Notes under the pieces: model-generated
What the model was told of the DNA's origin: nothing
Databases searched by the model: none
What the model saw: only the letters and a program-made list of their open reading frames with translations
Made by a program: the position numbers and the translations under genes
Shown: piece by piece, positions 6,545 through 13,384 of the stretch
Layout of the letters: each line of letters starts with the position of its first letter
How positions within the stretch are numbered: the first letter of the stretch is position 1
Origin: JBBQSF01 sp038214085
GTDB taxonomy: Bacteria; Bacteroidota; Bacteroidia; Bacteroidales; CG2-30-32-10
Assembly (NCBI GenBank): GCA_038214085.1
Contig: JBBQSF010000075.1
Span: 1 to 14,575 of the forward strand
Direction: 5' to 3'
DNA length: 14,575 bases

Positions 6545-9500
6545 TTAATCAACTATTTGTTTACTGTAATCCATAGCAGCATAGCGTTTGTAACTTTCGA
6601 AGCGCCATTTTGCATTTACCTGAGCTGCCTCAAACAATTCTGAAGCTTCTTTTGGGAATGATTTTTTTAGTGATGTGTAACGGACTTCACTGTTGAGGAA
6701 ATTCTGGAATTCTTCCCATTTAGGTTCTTTAGAATCAAGAATAAATGGATTTTTTCCTTCTTTTTCCAACATTGGATTGTATCTGTACAAATGCCAGTAG
6801 CCGCTTTCAACTGCTAATTTACCTTGTTCCTGCGTTTTCCCCATTCCTGCGCGTAAGCCGTGGTTGATACAAGGTGAATATGCTATAATAATTGACGGTC
6901 CGGGGAATGCTTCAGCTTCTTTTAAAGCTCGGAAATACTGACTGTGGTTTGCGCCCATTGAAACCTGTGCAACGTAAACATAACCATAAGACATGGCCAT
7001 CATTCCGAGATCTTTTTTACGAATACGTTTTCCTGATGCTGCAAATTTTGCAACGGCACCAATTGGAGTTGATTTCGATGATTGTCCGCCGGTATTGGAA
7101 TATACTTCGGTATCGAGAACCAGAACATTTACATCTTCTCCTGAAGCCAAAACATGATCCAAGCCACCGTAACCGATATCATAAGCCCAACCATCGCCAC
7201 CAAACATCCATATTGATTTTTTAATCAAATATTGTTTGTAATCCATTATTTCTTTTGCAAAAGCTTCTGAACTGTTTTCAAGAAGTTTTATGACTTTTTC
7301 GGAAGCAATTATGGAAGGTTCGGCAACATTTCTGTTTTCAATCCATTCAGTAAAAGCAGCTTTTATTTCTTCTGAAACATTTCCTTCAACAGCTTGTTTC
7401 ATTAGTATTTCAATGCGATCGCGGATTTTATTAACTCCTGTAGCCATGCCTAATCCGTATTCTGCATTGTCCTCGAATAATGAATTTGCCCATGCTGGCC
7501 CTTTACCGTTGCGTTTGCTTGAAGTATAAGGTGTTGCAGGTGCAGAACCACCGTAAATTGAAGAGCAGCCTGTTGCATTTGCAACAATCATGCGTTCTCC
7601 AAAAAGTTGAGTAACAAGTTTAATGTATGGAGTTTCTCCACAACCAGAACAAGCGCCAGAGAATTCAAACAAAGGTTGCGCAAACTGACTGTTCTTAAAT
7701 GTTTTAAATTTATCACCCATATTGTCTTTATAGGTAACATTATTTGCAATGTAATCCCAACGTTTGATTTCAGCCTCTTGTGTTCCCAGAGGTTTCATTA
7801 CAAGAGCTTTTACTTTAGCCGGGCAAATATCTGCACAGTTTCCACAACCGGCGCAATCAAGAGGGCTAATCTGTATACGGAATTGCAATCCTTCAAATTC
7901 TTTACCTAATGCTTTGAGTGCGGTGGTTGCTTGAGGAGCATTTTTTAGCTCTTCTTCAGTAAATAAAAATGGACGAATTGAAGCGTGAGGGCATACATAA
8001 GAGCACTGGTTACACTGGATACAGTTTTCAGGAATCCATTCAGGAATGTTTACAGCAATACCTCGTTTTTCATATTCAGTGGTACCTGCAGGGAAAGTTC
8101 CGTCTTCGCGACCAAGGAAGGTGCTTACAGGAAGATCGTCGCCTTTTTGTGCGTTTACAGGTTCAACAACATTTTTAATAAAATCAGGAATATTACGGGT
8201 ATCGGTTTTCTTAACAACTTCAATTGTTTTCCATTCTGTAGGTATCTGAATTTCGGTAACTGCTCCGCCTTTGTCAATGGCAGCCCAGTTCATGTTCACA
8301 ATATCTTCGCCCTTGTTGCCATAAGTTTTCTTGATTGCTGTTTTCATGTATTCCACTGCGGTTTCGTAAGGAATAACATTGGAAACTTTAAAAAATGCTG
8401 ATTGCATTATCGTATTGGTACGGTTACCGAGTCCGATTTCTTCTGCTATTGCTGTAGCATTAATGATGTAGAATTTAATATCATTAACTGCAAGAAATTT
8501 TTTCATGTGGTCGGGAAGACGTTTTTTTGTTTCTTCAACATCCCAAATACTGTTGAACAGGAATGATCCACCTTTTTTCAGACCTTTAAGCACATCATAT
8601 TTATCAAGATAAGAAGATACATGACAAGCAACAAAGTCAGGAGTGTTTACCAAATATGGTGAGCGTATCTGGTGGTTTCCGAAGCGAAGATGTGATACAG
8701 TAATACCGCCTGATTTTTTGGAATCGTAGGCAAAATAAGCCTGGCAATATTTATCGGTAGTTTCTCCAATAATTTTAATTGAGTTTTTGTTAGCACCTAC
8801 AGTACCATCAGCTCCCAGCCCATAAAATTTTGCTTCAAATATTCCTTTAGGAGAAACACTAATTTCGGGAAGAATTGGAAGTGAATGATGGGTTACATCA
8901 TCATTTATACCAACAGTAAACTGGTTTTTTGGATTGGCGGATTTCAGATTTTCTATAACAGAGATCATCATAGCTGGAGTAGTATCTTTTGAACTCAAAC
9001 CATATCTTCCTCCAATGATCATTGGCTCATTTTCTTTGCCGTAGAATAATTCTTTTACATCAAGGAATAAAGGATCACCATTGGCACCAGGTTCTTTGGT
9101 TCTGTCAAGAACACAAATTCTTTTTGCAGATTTAGGGAATATGCTAAAGAAATACTTTGCAGAGAAGGGTCTGTATAAATGTACAGAAACCAAACCTACT
9201 TTTTCGCCGTTATTTCCTAAGTAATCAATTACTTCTTTTAAAGTATCGGTAATTGAACCCATGGCAACAATAATGTTTTCAGCATCAGGAGCGCCGTAAT
9301 AAGTGAAAGGATGATATTCGCGTCCGGTAATTTTCGCCAAATCCTGCATGTATCCGTCAACCATATCAGGAACGGCATCATAGAAAGGATTAGCGGCTTC
9401 TCTGGATTGGAAGTAAATGTCGGGGTTTTGAGCTGTTCCACGGGTTACAGGATGTTCGGGGTTGAGGGCACGATCGCGGAACGACTGCAATGCTTTATAA

Positions 9501-10090
9501 TCAAGCAATGATGACAGTTGATCCATTGAAGGTATTTCAACTTTCTGAATTTCGTGCGATGTTCTGAAACCATCAAAGAAATGCATGAAAGGCACTCTTG
9601 ACTTTATTGAAACTAAATGTGCAACAACTGATATGTCCATAATTTCCTGAACACTACCTGTGGCAAGCATAGCAAAACCGGTTTGGCGGGCGCTCATTAC
9701 ATCGCTATGATCTCCAAAAATTGATAATGCTTGAGCAGCAAGACTACGTGCAGAAACATGGAATACAGCTGGCAATAATTCACCGGCAATTTTATACATG
9801 TTAGGTATCATGAGCAACAAACCCTGTGAAGCAGTATAGGTTGTTGTTAGTGCGCCAGCCTGAAGTGAACCATGAAGAGCGCCTGCTGCTCCACCTTCTG
9901 ATTGCATTTCAACCACCTTGACGGTTTCGCCAAAAATATTTTTTCTTCCATGTGCTGCCCATTCATCAACATATTCGGCCATAGTAGACGATGGTGTAAT
10001 AGGATAAATTGCAGCTACTTCGCTAAACATGTATGCAATATACGCTGCGGCATAGTTACCATCGCATGTTGCAAAATTTTTCTTTTCCAT
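6545..10090 (-). CDS. nifJ: Pyruvate:ferredoxin (flavodoxin) oxidoreductase
   Basis: A 1181-residue single-chain PFOR that oxidises pyruvate with CoA to acetyl-CoA and CO2, reducing ferredoxin or flavodoxin. The substrate-binding domain starts Y-P-I-T-P-S-S (Thr32), followed by Glu65 and Arg115, matching T31, E64 and R114 of the Desulfovibrio africanus enzyme. Two ferredoxin-type clusters sit at Cys690/693/696/700 and Cys746/749/752/756. The proximal cluster is held by Cys814, Cys817, Cys842 and Cys1074. The thiamine diphosphate domain carries G-G-D-G-W-A-Y-D-I-G (964-973) and S-N-T-G-G-Q with Asn999. All 12 cluster cysteines and the main active-site residues are present, so the enzyme should be functional. 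It ends without the long C-terminal extension of the D. africanus protein. It leads a two-gene unit with the DHOD-like gene. Confidence 0.97.
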   Translation of the reverse strand: MEKKNFATCDGNYAAAYIAYMFSEVAAIYPITPSSTMAEYVDEWAAHGRKNIFGETVKVVEMQSEGGAAGALHGSLQAGALTTTYTASQGLLLMIPNMYKIAGELLPAVFHVSARSLAAQALSIFGDHSDVMSARQTGFAMLATGSVQEIMDISVVAHLVSIKSRVPFMHFFDGFRTSHEIQKVEIPSMDQLSSLLDYKALQSFRDRALNPEHPVTRGTAQNPDIYFQSREAANPFYDAVPDMVDGYMQDLAKITGREYHPFTYYGAPDAENIIVAMGSITDTLKEVIDYLGNNGEKVGLVSVHLYRPFSAKYFFSIFPKSAKRICVLDRTKEPGANGDPLFLDVKELFYGKENEPMIIGGRYGLSSKDTTPAMMISVIENLKSANPKNQFTVGINDDVTHHSLPILPEISVSPKGIFEAKFYGLGADGTVGANKNSIKIIGETTDKYCQAYFAYDSKKSGGITVSHLRFGNHQIRSPYLVNTPDFVACHVSSYLDKYDVLKGLKKGGSFLFNSIWDVEETKKRLPDHMKKFLAVNDIKFYIINATAIAEEIGLGNRTNTIMQSAFFKVSNVIPYETAVEYMKTAIKKTYGNKGEDIVNMNWAAIDKGGAVTEIQIPTEWKTIEVVKKTDTRNIPDFIKNVVEPVNAQKGDDLPVSTFLGREDGTFPAGTTEYEKRGIAVNIPEWIPENCIQCNQCSYVCPHASIRPFLFTEEELKNAPQATTALKALGKEFEGLQFRIQISPLDCAGCGNCADICPAKVKALVMKPLGTQEAEIKRWDYIANNVTYKDNMGDKFKTFKNSQFAQPLFEFSGACSGCGETPYIKLVTQLFGERMIVANATGCSSIYGGSAPATPYTSSKRNGKGPAWANSLFEDNAEYGLGMATGVNKIRDRIEILMKQAVEGNVSEEIKAAFTEWIENRNVAEPSIIASEKVIKLLENSSEAFAKEIMDYKQYLIKKSIWMFGGDGWAYDIGYGGLDHVLASGEDVNVLVLDTEVYSNTGGQSSKSTPIGAVAKFAASGKRIRKKDLGMMAMSYGYVYVAQVSMGANHSQYFRALKEAEAFPGPSIIIAYSPCINHGLRAGMGKTQEQGKLAVESGYWHLYRYNPMLEKEGKNPFILDSKEPKWEEFQNFLNSEVRYTSLKKSFPKEASELFEAAQVNAKWRFESYKRYAAMDYSKQIVD

Positions 10091-10125
10091 AATTGTTTAA
10101 ATATTATTAATACTATCGTTGTCGG

Positions 10126-10154
10126 TAAAATTAAGATGTTAAATCTTTTTACAA
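10126..10154 (-). promoter_or_regulatory. Tentative nifJ promoter
   Basis: On the minus strand TTG (10154-10152), an 18-bp spacer and TAATTTTA (10133-10126) resemble TTG-N-TAnnTTTG, with the final G replaced by A. The implied leader is about 30 nt. The match is imperfect. Confidence 0.35.
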
Positions 10155-10174
10155 GCGACGAAATTACTCAATAA

Positions 10175-10198
10175 AAACGACATTTTTAGTTGTCGTTT
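10175..10198 (-). terminator. Small hairpin upstream of nifJ, possible terminator
   Basis: AAACGACA (10175-10182) pairs perfectly with TGTCGTTT (10191-10198) around 8 nt. Read on the minus strand, the right arm runs into T-T-T-T-T-A-T, as in a weak rho-independent terminator for the gene ending at 10336, 137 bp away. It could instead be an operator for nifJ, since it lies just upstream of the tentative promoter. Confidence 0.35.
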
Positions 10199-10335
10199 CT
10201 AAAAACTAAAGCCGAAATCGTAATTTAAAATAATTTTAGATTAGCCCTATCGGAATCAAAAATAAATTTTTTGTAATTCACTAAAAAAGCTAGGATTAAA
10301 AAATGTAAATTGGTTTGAATCTGTTTAAAAATCAG

Positions 10336-10761
10336 TTATTTGTTTTGCTCTTTCCATAAAAGTTTAACTTCGTTACCTGGTTTAAAATGATCTACTTTTT
10401 GGTCGTTAATAGTCATGTCGCTTTTTTCGGAAATAATTTTGACCTTTAAGATTCCTTTTTCGCAAGTGATCACCTGAACATCTGCAATATCAAGCCATCC
10501 AGTAGTTTTGAATCCAAACACCACCGAGTCAAAATGTTTTGAAAGTGTACATTTTATATTTTTTGCTGGAATATTTTCGGCGTCTGAATATTGAATGGTG
10601 ACAATGTCGTTTACCTTGCTTTTAATTATACCTGGCAATTCAAGCGTGATGCTGTCCGCAACAGAATTGCCCGAATATGATTGAGCAGAATTATTTTGTG
10701 CCGACAATAATGAAGGCGTTTGTAAAAGGATAAAAAGCAAAATACTATTTAGTAGTTTCAT
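10336..10761 (-). CDS. Small secreted protein of unknown function
   Basis: A 141-residue protein I do not recognise. Residues 1-21 are a clear signal peptide (short basic start, I-L-L-F-I-L-L core, L-L-S-A-Q cut site), with no lipobox cysteine, so the mature form of about 120 residues is probably periplasmic or exported without a lipid anchor. The first part of the mature chain is Ser/Asn/Gln-rich (to about 35). The rest alternates hydrophobic and polar residues (I-T-L-E-L, I-V-T-I-Q-Y, V-V-F-G-F, I-L-K-V-K-I-I), which suggests a small beta-sandwich. There are two cysteines, Cys71 and Cys100, that could form a disulfide. No sorting domain is present. It is transcribed divergently from mutS2 with its own -7 box. 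A good ATG and signal peptide argue that it is real. Confidence 0.65.
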   Translation of the reverse strand: MKLLNSILLFILLQTPSLLSAQNNSAQSYSGNSVADSITLELPGIIKSKVNDIVTIQYSDAENIPAKNIKCTLSKHFDSVVFGFKTTGWLDIADVQVITCEKGILKVKIISEKSDMTINDQKVDHFKPGNEVKLLWKEQNK

Positions 10762-10785
10762 TTTCTAAAGAATTAAAAGAACATA

Positions 10786-10793
10786 CAAAAATA
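10786..10793 (-). promoter_or_regulatory. -7 box of the small secreted protein gene
   Basis: The plus-strand CAAAAATA reads TATTTTTG on the minus strand, an exact TAnnTTTG. Transcription would begin near 10780, about 18 nt before the ATG at 10761. A clear -33 TTG is not seen. Confidence 0.5.
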
Positions 10794-10814
10794 GTACATT
10801 CAATGCCATTTAAC

Positions 10815-10822
10815 TACTTTTG
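10815..10822 (+). promoter_or_regulatory. -7 box of mutS2
   Basis: TACTTTTG at 10815-10822 is an exact TAnnTTTG. Transcription would start about 10827-10830, leaving a very short leader of about 10 nt before the GTG at 10838. The TTG at 10820-10822 is part of this box and so cannot be the start codon. No convincing -33 TTG is present. Confidence 0.55.
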
Positions 10823-10837
10823 TATAAAATTTATTCA

Positions 10838-13291
10838 GTGATTTATCCTTCCAATTTTGAAAATAAAATCGGGTTCGACCTTATTCGCGAAGGCGTTAAA
10901 AAACATTGCATTAATTCTCCCGGAGCTTCATTTGCCGACAGAATGCACTTTAGCGCTGATTTGCTTTTAATTCAAAAGCTAATCGACCAAACCGAAGAAT
11001 TCCGTCAGATTTTATTGAGCGGATCCTCGTTTCCTCTTTCTGATTATGCTGATATTTCGGTTGAGTTAAAAACGCTTCAGCTCGAAGGAACGGTAATTGA
11101 TATTGAAACACTTTTTGGATTAAGAATTTCCATTGTTGTTTTTTCGGAATGCTTAAATTTTTTCAGAAAGAAAACACAGGAAGAAATACCAGAGTTAAAA
11201 AAACTCAGCGACGAATTTAGTTACAACCCAAAAATAGCAGAAATTATATCGCAGATCATCGATGATAAAGGACAGATAAAAGACGATGCATCTCCTGATT
11301 TGAAACACATTCGTAAGGAATTGATTCAAAAACAAAACAATGCATCAAAGCGAATTCATGCTATTTTACAGAAAACAAAAAAGGAGGGATGGGTTAGCAG
11401 TGACGCAGAACTTACCATTAGGAACGGCAGACTTGTTATTCCTGTCGCAGTTGCGTATAAGCGAAAAATCAGGGGGTTTATTCATGATGAATCTGCCACA
11501 GGGCAAACCGTTTTTATTGAACCTGATGAAATTTTTGAAGTCAATAATGAAATTAAAGATCTTGAAAATGCAGAAAAACGAGAAATTTACAAGATTTTAA
11601 CTGAATTTACGAAGATTCTGAGGCCGGAAATCCCCTTGATTCTTGACAGTTTTAGGTTTCTTGGAATTATTGACTTTATTAGGGCAAAAGCAATTTTTGC
11701 ATTGGATATTATTGCATCAAAACCGGCATTGGTTGCTGAGCCTGTAATCGATTGGTTCAATGCCAGACATCCGTTGCTTTTTCTTTCACATAAAGCGCAG
11801 AAAAAGATCGTAGTTCCCATGTCGGTTAGTCTTAATAGGGAAAGTCGAATTTTGGTAATATCAGGACCTAATGCTGGTGGAAAGTCGGTTTGTCTTAAAA
11901 CTATCGGGCTTTTACAATATATGTTACAGTGCGGATTGCTGGTTTCGATGGACGACCAGTCGCAGGCAGGAATATTTTCGGATATTTTTATTAACATCGG
12001 CGATGAGCAATCCATTGAGGATGACCTGAGCACCTACAGTTCTCATTTGCTTGCAATGAAGGTTTTGATTGGCAAGGCAGGAGCTTCAACCCTATTCTTA
12101 ATTGATGAGTTTGGCTCAGGAACAGAACCTAGAATCGGCGGAGCAATTGCTGAAGCCGTTCTGGAAAAGCTCAATATTTTGAACTCTTTTGGAGTAGTAA
12201 CAACTCATTATGCCAATTTAAAATTATTTGCAGCCAATACCAGTGGAGTTTTGAATGCTGCCATGATGTTCGACACAAAAAAGTTGCAGCCACTGTACAA
12301 ATTATTAACAGGAAATCCCGGAAGTTCCTTTGCATTTGAAATAGCTGAAAAAACCGGACTACAAAAGGAAGTACTTGAAACTGCAAAAAAGAAAGCAGAT
12401 GTTAAAGAACTCGATTTCGAGAAACAACTTCAAGATTTAGAACTGCAAAAAGATGTTCTCAAAAAGAGGGAAACTGAACTTAAAATGGCTGATGAATTTC
12501 TTTCGGAAATGATTGATAAATATCAAAAACTTAGCGAAAAGCTAGAAGTTCAGAAAACTGAAATTATTGAGAAAGCAAGAAATAAAGCCGAGGAAATTAT
12601 TTCCGGATCAAACAGTATAATTGAGAAAATTATTAAGGAAATAAGGGAAAGCAGTGCCGATAAAGAAAAAACAAAACTTTTGCGCACTGAATTGAAAATC
12701 TTTAGTGAACAACTTCAGACAAATGATACACTTGAGAAGAAACCAGTTGAAAGCAAAACAATTCAAAGTAGCACTAAAAAAAATACAGATAAAAAAGTCA
12801 GGGTTTTAGAAAGTTTTATTGACAAAGGCGATTATGTGCGAATTAAAGGACAGTCCACAGTGGGAGAAGTGCTAAGTTGCGACAGCAAAGAAGTTCTGGT
12901 ATTGTTTGGATCTTCAAAAATTAAAACAACAAAATCAAATCTTGAAAAAGTTGACAAAAAACCGGATCTGACGAGTCATAAACAGCGAATTCTTAACGCC
13001 GGCTTTTCGATGAACCTTGATGAGAAACTTTCAAAATTCAATACCACTATTGATTTGCGTGGATTCAGAGCAGAAGAAGCATTAGAAGCCATTGCAAAAT
13101 ATCTCGACGAAGCATTATTGTTAAGCATTTCCGAAGTTCGCATTTTACACGGAAAAGGAAACGGCATATTGCGAAATGTGATAAAGGAATTTCTGAGATC
13201 GGTAAAAGAAGTAAAAAGCACAAGAGATGAAACCCTTGAAAACGGTGGGCATGGGATAACTGTTGTGGCTTTCAGAAATTCTTTCGACTGA
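10838..13291 (+). CDS. mutS2: MutS2 family ATPase/endonuclease with Smr domain
   Basis: An 817-residue MutS2 protein, counted from a GTG start that yields the family's usual opening (V/M-I-Y-P-x-N-F-E-x-K-I-G-F-D). Residues 1-330 are the core and clamp region. The ABC-type ATPase carries Walker A G-P-N-A-G-G-K-S at 343-350, Walker B L-F-L-I-D-E (Asp423, Glu424) with G-S-G-T-E-P after it, and the switch T-T-H-Y (His457). A long Lys/Glu-rich coiled coil follows (about 510-630), then a small beta domain (about 660-705) and the C-terminal Smr nuclease domain with I-D-L-R-G (738-742) and H-G-K-G-N-G-I-L-R (771-779). MutS2 lacks the mismatch-recognition domain. It is linked to control of recombination and, in some bacteria, to rescue of collided ribosomes. 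The frame extends to a TTG at 10820, inside the -7 box, which I reject as the start. Confidence 0.93.
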   Translation: MIYPSNFENKIGFDLIREGVKKHCINSPGASFADRMHFSADLLLIQKLIDQTEEFRQILLSGSSFPLSDYADISVELKTLQLEGTVIDIETLFGLRISIVVFSECLNFFRKKTQEEIPELKKLSDEFSYNPKIAEIISQIIDDKGQIKDDASPDLKHIRKELIQKQNNASKRIHAILQKTKKEGWVSSDAELTIRNGRLVIPVAVAYKRKIRGFIHDESATGQTVFIEPDEIFEVNNEIKDLENAEKREIYKILTEFTKILRPEIPLILDSFRFLGIIDFIRAKAIFALDIIASKPALVAEPVIDWFNARHPLLFLSHKAQKKIVVPMSVSLNRESRILVISGPNAGGKSVCLKTIGLLQYMLQCGLLVSMDDQSQAGIFSDIFINIGDEQSIEDDLSTYSSHLLAMKVLIGKAGASTLFLIDEFGSGTEPRIGGAIAEAVLEKLNILNSFGVVTTHYANLKLFAANTSGVLNAAMMFDTKKLQPLYKLLTGNPGSSFAFEIAEKTGLQKEVLETAKKKADVKELDFEKQLQDLELQKDVLKKRETELKMADEFLSEMIDKYQKLSEKLEVQKTEIIEKARNKAEEIISGSNSIIEKIIKEIRESSADKEKTKLLRTELKIFSEQLQTNDTLEKKPVESKTIQSSTKKNTDKKVRVLESFIDKGDYVRIKGQSTVGEVLSCDSKEVLVLFGSSKIKTTKSNLEKVDKKPDLTSHKQRILNAGFSMNLDEKLSKFNTTIDLRGFRAEEALEAIAKYLDEALLLSISEVRILHGKGNGILRNVIKEFLRSVKEVKSTRDETLENGGHGITVVAFRNSFD

Positions 13292-13334
13292 AATTTACAA
13301 CTCACTTTACGCAATAGTTCGAAGGACTAAAACA

Positions 13335-13365
13335 TGAATACCCCGCATTATATGTGGGGTATTCA
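13335..13365. terminator. Hairpin between convergent mutS2 and T9SS cargo gene
   Basis: TGAATACCCCGCA (13335-13347) pairs with TGTGGGGTATTCA (13353-13365) across a 5-nt loop, 13 bp with a single G-T pair. The stem is strong but the T tract is weak on the plus strand (CATTT). The minus strand has TGTTTTAG. It is probably a shared transcription end for both genes. Confidence 0.6.
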
Positions 13366-13370
13366 CATTT

Positions 13371-13384
13371 AATCCCTAGGGATT
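13371..13384. repeat. 14-bp perfect palindrome abutting a stop codon
   Basis: AATCCCTAGGGATT is fully self-complementary and ends one base before the stop codon of the minus-strand gene (13385). It follows the larger hairpin by 5 bp. With no loop it is more like a protein site than a terminator, though on the plus strand it is followed by TTTTATAA. Confidence 0.5.

Noticed and set aside
7985..8401. A 138-codon open frame on the plus strand opposite nifJ, with several shorter ones nearby.
   Set aside because: It lies wholly antisense to the 4Fe-4S region of a fully conserved nifJ. Its translation has no recognisable family or sensible composition, and such shadows are expected opposite a long conserved gene.
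11587..12033. A 148-codon open frame on the minus strand opposite the ATPase domain of mutS2.
   Set aside because: It is antisense to an intact Walker A/Walker B region, and the residue pattern is a reverse-strand shadow with no promoter.
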